From contig NZ_CP025394.1 in assembly GCF_002943525.1 (NCBI RefSeq), positions 2,542,001-2,606,000 of the forward strand: a stretch of 64,000 nt of DNA, given 5' to 3'. Within the stretch, counting starts at the first letter, position 1, and each line of letters begins with the position of its first letter. This stretch comes from Kitasatospora sp. MMS16-BH015. GTDB taxonomy: Bacteria; Actinomycetota; Actinomycetes; Streptomycetales; Streptomycetaceae. The position numbers and the translations under genes are program-made. The notes under the pieces were generated by a model. That model was given only the letters and a program-made list of their open reading frames with translations, had not been told where the DNA came from and ran no database searches. Shown here in pieces: positions 46,052 through 55,044 of the stretch.

Positions 46052-47600
46052 GCAGGCCGAGCAGGGCGGCGGCGAAGGCCACCACGGCGGCGACGGCGAA
46101 GGCCATCGACATGCCGCTCACGAAGGAGTGGTGGATCGCGGTGGAGAGGCCCTCGGAGACGGCGGCCGGGGTGCCCTGGGGCAGCGGCGGGGTGAGGCCC
46201 AGCTGGGCGGCCTGCTTGAGGCCCTCGCCCTGCGGGCCGGGCGGGAGGGCCTGGCCGACGGCGGTGAGGTTGCCGGGCAGCACGGAGCTGACCTTGGCGG
46301 CCATCACCGCGCCGAGCACGGCGGTGCCCAGGCTGCCGCCGACCTGCATCGCGGCCTGCTGCAGGCCGCCCGCCACGCCGGAGAGCTCCAGCGGGGCGTT
46401 GCCGACGATGACCTCGGTGGCGCCGACCATGACCGGGCTGATGCCCAGGCCCATCAGGACGAACCAGAGCGACATCACGCCGGTGCCCGAGCCGGTGTCC
46501 AGGGTGGACATCCCGTACATCGCGACGGTGGTGAGCAGCATGCCGACCACGATCGGGATCCGCGGCCCGACCTTGCCGATCGCGGCCCCCGCGGCCGGCG
46601 CGCCGACGATCATCATGCCGGTCATCGGCAGCAGGTGGACGCCGGCCTGGACCGGGGTCATCCCGTGCACGTTCTGCAGGTAGAACGTGACGAAGAAGAT
46701 CGCGCCGAAGAAGGCGAAGGCCATCAGGACCATCAGCAGGGTGCCCGCCGAGAGCGGCACCGAGCGGAAGAGGCTGAGCGGGATGAGCGGCTCCTTCGCC
46801 TTGGTCTGCCAGAGCGCGAAGGCGATCAGCGCGAGCACCGCGCCGCCCAGGAAGAGCCAGGTGGTGCCGGCGCCCCAACCCCAGGTCGGGGCCTTGATGA
46901 TGCCCCAGACCAGCAGGAACATCGCGGCCGAGAGCAGCAGGATGCCGGGGATGTCGAAGGACTTCGCGGCGTTCTCGGCGCGCACGTCGCGCAGGATCCA
47001 GAGGCCGAGCGCGAGCGCGATCAGGCCGACCGGGATGTTGATGAAGAAGACCGACTGCCAGCTGACGTGCTCGACCAGCAGCCCGCCGACGATCGGACCG
47101 GCGGCGGTGGAGGCGCCGATCACACCGGCCCAGATGCCGATCGCCATGTTGAGCTTCTCGACCGGGAAGGCGCCGCGCAGCAGGCCGAGCGCGGCGGGCT
47201 GGAGCAGCGCGCCGAACAGGCCCTGGAGCACCCGGAAGGCGATCACCGTCTGGATGTTGGTCGCGAAGCCGATCGCGGCCGAGGTGGCGGCGAAGCCCGC
47301 CGCGCCGACGAGGAAGGTGGTCTTGTGGCCGAACCGGTCGCCGATCTTGCCGGCCGTGATCAGGAAGACCGCGAGCGCGAGCAGGTAGCCGCTGGTGACC
47401 CACTGGATGTCGGCGGGCGAGGCCTTCAGGTCGGTCTGGATGACCGGGTTGGCGATCGCCACCACGGTGCCGTCGAGGGCGACCATCATGACGCCGACGG
47501 CGACGGTGAGCAGCGTCAGCCAAGGGTGGCCCTTGAGGCTGCTGCCCCCGCCGGCCCCGGCCGGAGCCTTGGCCTCGCGGGATTGGACGGACTGACTCAT
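46005..47600 (-). CDS. DHA2 family (14-TMS) MFS drug exporter
   Basis: A 531-residue EmrB/QacA-type transporter. Helix 1 carries the family motif D1-like MVALDGTVVAIANPVIQTDL, motif A is GKIGDRFGHKTTFLVGAAG, and motif C is GVIGASTAAGPIVGGLLVEH. Fourteen hydrophobic helices are apparent. Such pumps export antibiotics and dyes with proton exchange. GGAGG stands ten bases before the ATG. A divergent TetR gene (228 bp apart) with a CTGACATATGTCAG palindrome is the likely repressor. The 3' end overlaps the extended methyltransferase frame. Confidence 0.93.
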   Translation of the reverse strand: MSQSVQSREAKAPAGAGGGSSLKGHPWLTLLTVAVGVMMVALDGTVVAIANPVIQTDLKASPADIQWVTSGYLLALAVFLITAGKIGDRFGHKTTFLVGAAGFAATSAAIGFATNIQTVIAFRVLQGLFGALLQPAALGLLRGAFPVEKLNMAIGIWAGVIGASTAAGPIVGGLLVEHVSWQSVFFINIPVGLIALALGLWILRDVRAENAAKSFDIPGILLLSAAMFLLVWGIIKAPTWGWGAGTTWLFLGGAVLALIAFALWQTKAKEPLIPLSLFRSVPLSAGTLLMVLMAFAFFGAIFFVTFYLQNVHGMTPVQAGVHLLPMTGMMIVGAPAAGAAIGKVGPRIPIVVGMLLTTVAMYGMSTLDTGSGTGVMSLWFVLMGLGISPVMVGATEVIVGNAPLELSGVAGGLQQAAMQVGGSLGTAVLGAVMAAKVSSVLPGNLTAVGQALPPGPQGEGLKQAAQLGLTPPLPQGTPAAVSEGLSTAIHHSFVSGMSMAFAVAAVVAFAAALLGLLTKRGTTDAGPAVHI

Positions 47601-47767
47601 GGCTGGGGGCCCTCCGGGAGTTCACGGCACGGGGGCCGTCGGGACAGGCCCCGGGAGTGGCGCCCCGGCCCACCCGTCCCCACGAGTCGTCCGGCCGGAC
47701 GGGCGCCACCCTCCAGGGACAATATGACAGCAGCTGACATTCGGCAAACACTGTCTTCTGTTAATGG

Positions 47768-47781
47768 CTGACATATGTCAG
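47768..47781. promoter_or_regulatory. Candidate TetR operator CTGACATATGTCAG
   Basis: A perfect 14-bp palindrome in an A/T-rich stretch between the MFS and TetR genes. A related TGACAGCAGCTGACAT lies about 50 bp to the left. It is the likely binding site for the adjacent TetR regulator, acting on both promoters. Confidence 0.65.
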
Positions 47782-47827
47782 AACGCTAGAGTTGACCCGA
47801 CACACCCACGTCGGAAGGCCCCCCGCC

Positions 47828-48532
47828 ATGACCGCGCGGCTCACGGACCCCGCCCGCCCCGGACTGCTCCCGGCGGGCCCGCCGATCGGCCTGCGCGAAC
47901 GCAAGAAGCAGCGCACCCGGGACGCCCTGGTGGAGGCCGCCCACCGGCTCTTCCTGGTGCAGGGGTACGGCCGCACCACCGTGGACGAGATCGCCGCCGC
48001 CGTGGACGTCTCCCAGCGCACCTTCTTCCGCTACTTCGCCAACAAGGACGAGGTCGCGCTCGCCGTGCTGGCCGACGCCGAGGACCACTTCATCGCCCAC
48101 CTGCGGGCCCGCCCGGCCGAGGAGAACCCGCTCCGGGCGCTGCGCAACGCCATCGTGCTGACCTGGCGCGAACTCGGCGCCGGCCCCGAGAACGGCCCCA
48201 GCACCATCACCACCGCGCTCGAACTCATCCAGCTGATCGAGGACACCCCCACCCTGCTCGCCGCCCACCTGCGCCGGATCACCGAGCAGGAGCTGGTGGT
48301 GGCCGGCATCCTGGCCGCCCGCGAGGGCCTCGACCCGGCCGCCGACCTGCGCCCCCGGGTCATGGCCGCCGTCTTCAGCGGCGTGCTGCGCAGCGCCCAC
48401 CTCTCCTGGAGCGCCGAGGCCGACACCACCGACTGCGGCGGCCCGGAGTCGATGATCCAGCTGATCGAGCGCCACTTCGACCAGCTCGGCCCGGCCCTGG
48501 CCGGCAGCTGGCGCAGCCCCGCCGAGGCGTAG
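47828..48532 (+). CDS. TetR family repressor of the MFS exporter
   Basis: A 234-residue TetR protein, HTH at about residues 25-72 (RDALVEAAHRLFLVQGYGRT, TVDEIAAAVDVSQRTFFRYF). The C-terminal domain would bind the exported drug (unknown). ATG 47828 has GGAAGG nine bases upstream. The divergent placement to a DHA2 exporter, with a shared palindrome, is the textbook local repressor-pump pair. Confidence 0.9.
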   Translation: MTARLTDPARPGLLPAGPPIGLRERKKQRTRDALVEAAHRLFLVQGYGRTTVDEIAAAVDVSQRTFFRYFANKDEVALAVLADAEDHFIAHLRARPAEENPLRALRNAIVLTWRELGAGPENGPSTITTALELIQLIEDTPTLLAAHLRRITEQELVVAGILAAREGLDPAADLRPRVMAAVFSGVLRSAHLSWSAEADTTDCGGPESMIQLIERHFDQLGPALAGSWRSPAEA

Positions 48533-48694
48533 GCCTCCGGCGGGCGACCCCGGCACTCCCGCTCACCCTCCCTCCTGCTCCCCCCTCCTTTCATCCCCTC
48601 TTCCTCCCTCCTCTGCGCCCGCTCCGGGGCGTAGTACCTGGGTATGACCCCGGACTTGGCACCCGAGGGTCACGACTCGGGACTCCCTGCCTCC

Positions 48695-48707
48695 TAGGCT
48701 GGCGGGT
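48695..48707 (+). promoter_or_regulatory. Leaderless promoter -10 (TAGGCT) of the histidine kinase gene
   Basis: TAGGCT ends seven bases before the ATG at 48708 and no Shine-Dalgarno is present, so the transcript probably starts at the start codon. Confidence 0.5.
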
Positions 48708-49988
48708 ATGAGAGCCCCGCAGACGATCAGTGCCCTGCTGGGCGCCCTGACCCACCCCTCCCCCGAGCACGGGGTGCTGTTCTCGGCCAGCGCCCGCCGC
48801 TGGCTGCGGCTGCTGCCGTACCTGCTGGCGATCGGCGCCACCGCCGCCCTGCTACCCACCGGCATCGCCGTGCTCCACAACGACCACGGCCTGGCCCCGG
48901 CGCTGGCCGGCGGCCTGGCCGTCGGGCAGGCGGTGCCGCTGCTGCTCTCGGTCAGTCGGCCGCTGCCCGCCTGGTGGATCGTGGCCGCCGCCGACCTGCT
49001 CACCGGTGTCCTGGTGGCCTTCGAAGACCGTGCCTCGCAGACCGGTTGGCCCTGGTCGGTGCCCGGGATCGTCGGGTACACCCTGCTGATGGTGCCGCTG
49101 GCCCTGCGCGAGCGCCGCCGCACGCTGTACGCCGTCTGGCTGGCCACCGCCGCCGGCTGCCTCGGCCTCACCTTCTTCTTCTCCGGGGCGGACCACGGGC
49201 CCAACAACAGCCTGCTGGTGCTCGCACTCTCCGGCGTCGTCCTGCTGCTCGTCGGCAGCCTGCGCGAACGGGCCGAGGCGCAGCGGAAGTTGACCGAGCA
49301 GGAGGCGATCAGCGAGACCGAGCGGGCGCAGCGCACCCTGCTGGAGGAGCGGGCCCGGATCGCCCGCGAGCTGCACGACGTGGTGGCCCACCACATGTCG
49401 GTGATCACCGTGCAGGCCGACAGCGCCCCCTACCGGCTGACCGGCCTGCCGCCGGAGGCGGTCGAGGAGTTCGGCTCGATCGCCGCCGCCGCCCGCGGCT
49501 CGCTGACCGAGATGCGGCGGCTGCTCGGAGTGCTGCGCGGGGCCGATTCGGACGCCCCCGAGAAGCTGCCCCAGCCGGGCCTGACCGACCTCCCCGGCCT
49601 GGTCGAGACGGTGGCCCAGGCCGGCGTCCGGGCCGAGCTGAACGTCACCGCGGAGGTCACCGCGCTCGGCGAACTCCCGCCGGCCGTGGGCCTGTCCACG
49701 TACCGGATCGTCCAGGAGGCGCTGGCCAACGTGGTGCGGCACGCGCCCGGCGCACAGGTCTGGGTCTCGCTGGCGGCCGAGGACGAGACGCTGCGGATCA
49801 CCGTGGTCAACACCGTCGGGGCCGGCGGCCCCGCCGTCGAGACGGCCGGCACCGGGCACGGGCTGACCGGGATGCGGGAACGCGTCCGCCTGCTGGGTGG
49901 CAGGCTGGACACCGGCCCGCTCCCGGAAGGCGGCTTCCGGGTCGCGGCCGTCCTGCCGCTCGAACACCTCGGGGAGCCCTCCGCATGA
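48708..49988 (+). CDS. Sensor histidine kinase, NarL/DesK type
   Basis: A 426-residue membrane kinase. Six or so helices (35-185) include LLPYLLAIGATAALLPTGIA and SLLVLALSGVVLLLVGSLRE. The HisKA_3 phosphoacceptor is His223 in RIARELHDVVAHHMSVITVQ. The ATPase domain shows YRIVQEALANVVRHA (N box) and GHGLTGMRERVRLLGG (G box). The stimulus is unknown; no periplasmic domain of size is present. The stop overlaps the response regulator start (ATGA), forming a coupled pair. Confidence 0.92.
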   Translation: MRAPQTISALLGALTHPSPEHGVLFSASARRWLRLLPYLLAIGATAALLPTGIAVLHNDHGLAPALAGGLAVGQAVPLLLSVSRPLPAWWIVAAADLLTGVLVAFEDRASQTGWPWSVPGIVGYTLLMVPLALRERRRTLYAVWLATAAGCLGLTFFFSGADHGPNNSLLVLALSGVVLLLVGSLRERAEAQRKLTEQEAISETERAQRTLLEERARIARELHDVVAHHMSVITVQADSAPYRLTGLPPEAVEEFGSIAAAARGSLTEMRRLLGVLRGADSDAPEKLPQPGLTDLPGLVETVAQAGVRAELNVTAEVTALGELPPAVGLSTYRIVQEALANVVRHAPGAQVWVSLAAEDETLRITVVNTVGAGGPAVETAGTGHGLTGMRERVRLLGGRLDTGPLPEGGFRVAAVLPLEHLGEPSA

Positions 49989-50650
49989 CCATCCGCGTAC
50001 TCATCGTCGACGACCAGGCCATGGTCCGGGCCGGCTTCGCGGCCCTGCTCAACGCCCAGAGCGACATCGACGTGGTCGGCGACGCGGCCGACGGTGCCCA
50101 GGCCCTGGAGGTCTGCGGCCGCACCCTGCCGGACGTGGTCCTGATGGACGTTCGGATGCCCGTGATGGACGGCCTGGAGGCCGCCCGCCGGCTGCTCGAC
50201 CCGGGCGCCGCCCGGCGGCCCAAGGTGCTCATGCTCACCACCTTCGACGTGGACGACTACGTCTACGAGGCCCTGCGGGCCGGCGCCAGCGGCTTCCTGC
50301 TCAAGGACGCCCCGCCCGCCGACCTGATCGCCGCCGTCCGCGTGGTCGCCGCCGGCGAGGCCCTGCTGGCCCCCTCCGTCACCCGCCGCCTGATCGAGGA
50401 CTTCGCCCGCACCCGCCCCGCCCCCCGCCGCGACACCCTCCGCCTCAACGCCCTCACCCCCCGCGAGACCGAAGTCCTCGAACTCATCGCCCGCGGCCTC
50501 TCCAACCAGCAGATCGCCGACCGCCTCGTCCTCGCCGAACAGACCGTCAAGACCCACATCGGCCGCATCCTCGCCAAACTCGACCTCCGCGACCGCGCCC
50601 AGGCCGTGGTCATCGCCTACGAATCCGGCCTGGTGACGCCGGGTCAGTAG
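49985..50650 (+). CDS. Response regulator, NarL/LuxR type
   Basis: A 221-residue partner of the preceding kinase. The receiver domain begins MTIRVLIVDDQAMVRAGFAA, with phosphoacceptor Asp55 in VVLMDVRMPVMDG and conserved Lys in GFLLKDAPPADL. A LuxR helix-turn-helix lies at about 155-212 (LTPRETEVLELIARGLSNQQ, IADRLVLAEQTVKTHIGRI). The ATG overlaps the kinase stop by four bases. Targets could include the downstream DUF1023 and acyltransferase genes, 120 bp away, but this is only proximity. Confidence 0.94.
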   Translation: MTIRVLIVDDQAMVRAGFAALLNAQSDIDVVGDAADGAQALEVCGRTLPDVVLMDVRMPVMDGLEAARRLLDPGAARRPKVLMLTTFDVDDYVYEALRAGASGFLLKDAPPADLIAAVRVVAAGEALLAPSVTRRLIEDFARTRPAPRRDTLRLNALTPRETEVLELIARGLSNQQIADRLVLAEQTVKTHIGRILAKLDLRDRAQAVVIAYESGLVTPGQ

Positions 50651-50770
50651 TACCCCGGTAGCACCCGCGAGTTGGCCCCCCGGTGTGACGCCCGGGGGGC
50701 CGTCGTCTTCCTACCTTCCTCCTCGTCGCGAACGGATTTCGCAAGCAGGCAGGGACGAGGAGGAGCGGGG

Positions 50771-51898
50771 ATGCGCGGGCGTCTGGGCAGGGTGGTGGCC
50801 GGGGTGGTGCTGGCCGCGGTGGCGGTGGGCGGGGTCGGCGGGTGGTCGGCCGGGGAGGGGCAGGCGGCGGCCGTGGGGCTGCCGGGGAGTTGGGCGGAGA
50901 GCGCCTTCGGGGTGCGGCTGCCCGAGCCCGGGGTGACGCCGCCCGCCGGGGTGGCGGCCTTCTTCGCCGGGCTGCGGCCAGGGCAGGGCGAGCTGCTGGC
51001 CGCCGAGTACCCGCTGGTGGCAGGGAACCTGGACGGGGCTCCGGTCGAACTCCGTTACCGGGCCAACCGGTTGGCGCTGACCCTGGAGGCGGCGAAGGAG
51101 CGGGCGCGTGCCGCCGACACCCGGCTGAGCGCCGGTACGCGGGCCGAGGCCCGGGCCCGGGCCGAGCGGTATGCGAGCCTGGCCGACCGTCAGGTGCTGG
51201 TCTTCGACCCGCGCGGCCGCGGCCTGCTGGCCGAGGTGTACGGCGAGCTCGCGCCCGGCCGGCCGACGGCCGTGCTCGTGCCCGGCGCCGACATCGACCT
51301 GATGAGCTACGACCGCACCAGCTCCCCGTACGGCGCCCCCGCCGGGATGGCCCGGGCCCTGCGGGAGGCCACCGCCGACCGGATCCCGGTGATCGCCTGG
51401 GCCGGCTACACCACCCCCACCGGCCTCAGCCTCGACGTGGCCACCACCGGCCTCGCCGAGGCCGGCGCCACCCGGCTGACCAGCCTGCTCGACGGGCTGG
51501 ACGCCCCCACCACCCTCTACTGCCACAGCTACGGCTCGGTGGTCTGCGGCCACGCCGCCCTCCGCCCCGGCCGCACCACCGCCGTGGTCGCCCTCGGCTC
51601 CCCCGGCATGGGCCTGCGCCACGCCGCCGACCTGCCCGTCCCGCTCTGGGCCACCGCCCGCGACCCGGAGGACTGGATCGGCGAAGTGCCCAACGTCCAC
51701 CTGCTCGGCCTCGGCCACGGCGCCGACCCGACCGCCCCCACCTTCGGTGCCCGCGTGGTCACCAGCACCGGTGCCCGGGGCCACTCCGGCTACTTCGCCC
51801 CGGGCACCGCCTCCCTGGCCAACTTCGCCGCCATCGCCCTCGGCACCCCAGTCACCTGCACCCCGACCAGCAAGGAGTGCCGCGATGCCCAGCACTGA
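50771..51898 (+). CDS. Secreted DUF1023 alpha/beta-hydrolase (copy 1)
   Basis: A 375-residue exported hydrolase: signal peptide GRVVAGVVLAAVAVGGVGGW (residues 6-25), helical N-terminal part, then the alpha/beta core. It has VLVPGADIDLMSYDRTSSPY, nucleophile Ser253 in YCHSYGSVVCGHAAL, and the C-terminal His in GARGHSGYFAP. This is the DUF1023 (PF06259) pattern, of unknown lipid or ester substrate. GGAGGAG precedes the ATG. It overlaps the acyltransferase start by 14 nt, and has a close paralogue 1.9 kb downstream. Confidence 0.88.
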   Translation: MRGRLGRVVAGVVLAAVAVGGVGGWSAGEGQAAAVGLPGSWAESAFGVRLPEPGVTPPAGVAAFFAGLRPGQGELLAAEYPLVAGNLDGAPVELRYRANRLALTLEAAKERARAADTRLSAGTRAEARARAERYASLADRQVLVFDPRGRGLLAEVYGELAPGRPTAVLVPGADIDLMSYDRTSSPYGAPAGMARALREATADRIPVIAWAGYTTPTGLSLDVATTGLAEAGATRLTSLLDGLDAPTTLYCHSYGSVVCGHAALRPGRTTAVVALGSPGMGLRHAADLPVPLWATARDPEDWIGEVPNVHLLGLGHGADPTAPTFGARVVTSTGARGHSGYFAPGTASLANFAAIALGTPVTCTPTSKECRDAQH

Positions 51899-53099
51899 CA
51901 CCCTCCGGCGGACCGCCGCCAAGATCGACGCGAGGACCCCCGCGAGCCGGGACCGGGCCCTGGACGGGCTGCGCGCCCTCGCGCTGCTCGCCGTACCGCT
52001 CGGCCACTGGATGCTCGGCGGGTTCACCCTCTCCGCAGGTGGGGAGCTGCACAACGCCAGCCCGCTCACCGCCCTCGGCGGGCTCGCCCCGCTCAGCTGG
52101 GTGCTCCAACTGCTCGGGATCTTCTTCCTGGTCGGCGGCCACTCCGCGCACCACTCCCTGGAGCGGGCCCGGGCCAAGGGGCGGAGCACCGCGCGGTGGC
52201 TGCGCGGGCGCTGCGTGCGGCTGCTGCGGCCGGTGCTCGGGGTGGCGGCGGTCTGGGCCCTGCTGATCCCGCTGCTGCGCGGGCTCGGCCTGCCGGCGGC
52301 CACCGTCCGCACCGGGACGACCCTCGTGGTGCAGCCGCTCTGGTACATCGGGATCTACCTGCTGCTCACCGCGCTCACCCCGTACTGCGCGAAGGTCGGC
52401 CGCCGCCTCGGCGGCTGGGCGGCGGCGCCGCTGCTCGCGGCGGTGGCCGTGGTCGACCTGCTCCGGTACGGGCCCTGGGCCGGGTCGGTGCCGGGCTGGC
52501 TGGGGCTGGTCAACCTGCTGCCGGGCTGGCTGTTCGGCTACCAGCTAGGGGTCTCCTGGGCCCAGGGGCGGATCGGCAAGGCCGGGGCGCGAGCCCTGCT
52601 GCTGGGCGGCGGCGCGCTGTTCGCCACCTTGCTGCTGGCCTTCCACTACCCGGCCAGCATGGTCGGGGTGCCCGGCGTCGAGCGCACCAACTCGCACCCG
52701 CCGTCCCTCCTGGTGCTGGCGCTGGCCGCCACCCAGTGCGGCGCCGCGATCCTGCTCCGCGAGCGGCTCGGCCGCGCGCTGCGCCGCCCGCTGCTCTGGC
52801 TGCCGGTGGTGCTGGTCAACCTCTCGGCGATGACGATCTTCTGCTGGCACCAGACCGCGATGTTCACGGTGGGCACCCTGGGCTCCCGCCTCGGCGCCGT
52901 CCCCGGCCTGACCACCGCCCCCGACTCGCTCGGCTGGCTGCTCGCCCGGCTCGCCTGGCTGCCGGTCTTCGCCCTGCTGCTGGCCGCGATCGGCCACTAC
53001 GCCCGCCGCTTCGACGGCCCCTGGCCGAGCCGCACCTGGAAGGCCGTGGCCGGCACCGGCGCCGCCCTGTTCACCGCGTACGCCCTCGGCATGGTCTGA
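51885..53099 (+). CDS. Acyltransferase 3-type membrane protein
   Basis: A 404-residue protein with about ten helices. The N-terminal RDRALDGLRALALLAVPLGH is the acyltransferase 3 (OafA/NodX-like) signature. AAGGAG precedes the ATG, and the gene starts inside the last codons of the DUF1023 gene, so the two are translationally coupled. The family O-acetylates cell-surface sugars or small molecules; pairing with a secreted hydrolase suggests a cell-envelope modification and removal couple, which is inference. No HK/RR binding site is visible. Confidence 0.85.
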   Translation: MPSTDTLRRTAAKIDARTPASRDRALDGLRALALLAVPLGHWMLGGFTLSAGGELHNASPLTALGGLAPLSWVLQLLGIFFLVGGHSAHHSLERARAKGRSTARWLRGRCVRLLRPVLGVAAVWALLIPLLRGLGLPAATVRTGTTLVVQPLWYIGIYLLLTALTPYCAKVGRRLGGWAAAPLLAAVAVVDLLRYGPWAGSVPGWLGLVNLLPGWLFGYQLGVSWAQGRIGKAGARALLLGGGALFATLLLAFHYPASMVGVPGVERTNSHPPSLLVLALAATQCGAAILLRERLGRALRRPLLWLPVVLVNLSAMTIFCWHQTAMFTVGTLGSRLGAVPGLTTAPDSLGWLLARLAWLPVFALLLAAIGHYARRFDGPWPSRTWKAVAGTGAALFTAYALGMV

Positions 53100-53223
53100 A
53101 CCACCGGGCCCGAGAGGACGGCTCGATGAGAACTGACAGAGCCTGACCGCTGTGACGGAATCCGCACCTGCCCGGTACGCCGATGGGGTAGGAGAGCAGC
53201 CCGGGACGACCTAGGCTGTGCCC

Positions 53224-53586
53224 ATGGTGACGTTCGATCAGTTCCTGGCGCTGGGCCTCGCGCTGCCGCAAGCGGCCGAGCGGCTCACCTGGGAGACGCG
53301 GGTCACGCTGCGGGTGGGTGAGAAGATGTTCGCGCTCGGCACCCCCGGCGAGGGCTCCGTGGCGGTCAAGGCCACCCACGAGGACCAGGCCGAACTCCTC
53401 GCCGCCGCCCCCGAGGTCTACTCCGTGGCGCCGTACGTCGGGCGGCACGGCTGGGTGCAGGTGCAGCTGGCCAAGGTGGCCGAGGAGGAGCTGGGCGACC
53501 TGCTCGCCGAAGCCTGGCGCAGCATCGCGCCGAAGAAGCTGGTGCGGGAGTACGACGAGGCACTTGGCACGTCCGGGCGAGCCTGA
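53224..53586 (+). CDS. MmcQ/YjbR family DNA-binding-like protein
   Basis: A 120-residue protein, MVTFDQFLALGLALPQAAER, then LTWETRVTLRVGEKMFALGT and VGRHGWVQVQLAKVAEEEL, ending WRSIAPKKLVREYDEAL. This is the CyaY-like YjbR/MmcQ fold, of unproven function. The start appears leaderless: TAGGCT at 53212-53217 lies six bases before the ATG and no binding site is seen (GTG 53218 is an in-frame alternative). It is a single gene. Confidence 0.88.
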   Translation: MVTFDQFLALGLALPQAAERLTWETRVTLRVGEKMFALGTPGEGSVAVKATHEDQAELLAAAPEVYSVAPYVGRHGWVQVQLAKVAEEELGDLLAEAWRSIAPKKLVREYDEALGTSGRA

Positions 53587-53759
53587 CGGTACTTCCGGGC
53601 GAACCCGGAGACGCAGGCCTTCCCATGTGAGCCTTCCCACAGTTTAGACTCTGCACGCCCCGCACTTCGAGCGCCTACGCTGGCCCGGAGCGCAGGCGGT
53701 CGTACCACCATCGGGCCCCGCCCGCCGTGCAGGTCAGAGGGTCCGAGGAGTTGTCGCCC

Positions 53760-55025
53760 ATGCAGCCCAACCACAAACGGCTCGGTGCGGTGCGCCTCAG
53801 CGCGGTACGCCGGAAGGCGAAGCAGCTGAGCGCCACCAAGCTCAGCGTCCTGCGCCGCCGCCGGGTCAAGCGGGTGCTGATAGGCGTCTTCGCCGCCTCC
53901 GCCGTGCTGGCCGACGCCGGCGCCGCCGCCGCCCAGGCGGTCTCCGCCAACGAGCAGGTGGCCATCACCTCTCCCCCGGCCGGCTCCGCCGAGTGGGTGG
54001 CCGACCACTCGCTGGGCCGCTCGCTGCCCGACCCGGCCACCGCGAGCGCCACCGTCGTGGCCACCTTCTTCGCCTCGCTCACCCCCGAGCAGACCACCCG
54101 CCTGATCGCCGAGTACCCACTGGTGGTCGGCAACCTGGACGGCGCCCCGCTGCAGACCCGCTACCAGGCCAACCGGCTGGCCATCGCCGCCGAGCGCGAC
54201 AAGGCCCGGGCCCGGGCCAACGACACCAAGCTGGACGCCGACACCCGCGCACTGGCCCTCTCCCGCGCCAACGACAGCGAGGGCCTGCTCGCCAAGGGCC
54301 GCCAGATCCTGGCCTTCGACCCGCGTGGCCGCGGCCTGGTCAGCGAGGTCTACGGCGACCTCGCCTCGGCCCAGCGGGTGGCCGTCCTGGTGCCCGGTTC
54401 GGACGCCGACCTGGCCCACTTCGACCAGACCGCCGACCCGCTGCGCTCCCCCGCCGGGATGGCCCGCGCGCTGCTCGCCGAGGAGCACCGGCAGGACCCG
54501 AACGCCCACACCGCGGTGATCGCCTGGACCGGCTACGTGACCCCCTCCGGCCTCGGCCCGGACGCCGTCACCTCCCGCCTGGCCGAGGCTGCCGCCCCCC
54601 GGCTGGCCCGCCTGCTCTCCGGCCTGGCCGTCACCAGCTCCCCCGCCGCCCCGCCCGCCCTCTTCTGCCACTCCTACGGCTCGGTGGTCTGCGGCGTGGC
54701 CGCGCCCAGGATCCACGACGGCCTCCGCACCGACCTGGTGGTCTTCGGCAGCCCCGGCATGGGCGTCCAGAACGCCGCCGAGCTCGGCGACGGCGTCCGG
54801 GTCTGGGCCACCCGCAACCCCACCGACTGGATCGGCAACGTCCCGTACCTCGAGGTCGGCGGCCTCGGCCACGGCGCCGACCCGACCGGCCCCGACTTCG
54901 ACGCCGTCCAGGTCTCCTCGGCCGGCGCGGCCGGCCACACCGGCTACCTCTCCCCGCACACCGCCAGCCTGCGCAACTTCGGCTCGATCGCCCTCGGCGA
55001 CTACGGCGACGTCACCCACCCCTGA
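53760..55025 (+). CDS. Secreted DUF1023 alpha/beta-hydrolase (copy 2)
   Basis: A 421-residue paralogue of the gene at 50771. It differs by a longer basic N-terminus (MQPNHKRLGAVRLSAVRRKA) before the signal helix (KRVLIGVFAASAVLADAGAA). Core motifs are kept: AFDPRGRGLVSEVYGDL, VLVPGSDADLAHFDQTADPL, FCHSYGSVVCGVAAPR (nucleophile Ser), VWATRNPTDWIGNVPYLE and GAAGHTGYLSPHTASL. GAGGAG lies ten bases before the ATG at 53760. Substrate unknown. No coupled acyltransferase follows this copy. Confidence 0.88.
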   Translation: MQPNHKRLGAVRLSAVRRKAKQLSATKLSVLRRRRVKRVLIGVFAASAVLADAGAAAAQAVSANEQVAITSPPAGSAEWVADHSLGRSLPDPATASATVVATFFASLTPEQTTRLIAEYPLVVGNLDGAPLQTRYQANRLAIAAERDKARARANDTKLDADTRALALSRANDSEGLLAKGRQILAFDPRGRGLVSEVYGDLASAQRVAVLVPGSDADLAHFDQTADPLRSPAGMARALLAEEHRQDPNAHTAVIAWTGYVTPSGLGPDAVTSRLAEAAAPRLARLLSGLAVTSSPAAPPALFCHSYGSVVCGVAAPRIHDGLRTDLVVFGSPGMGVQNAAELGDGVRVWATRNPTDWIGNVPYLEVGGLGHGADPTGPDFDAVQVSSAGAAGHTGYLSPHTASLRNFGSIALGDYGDVTHP

Positions 55026-55044
55026 CGCCCGGTACCACGGCTGA

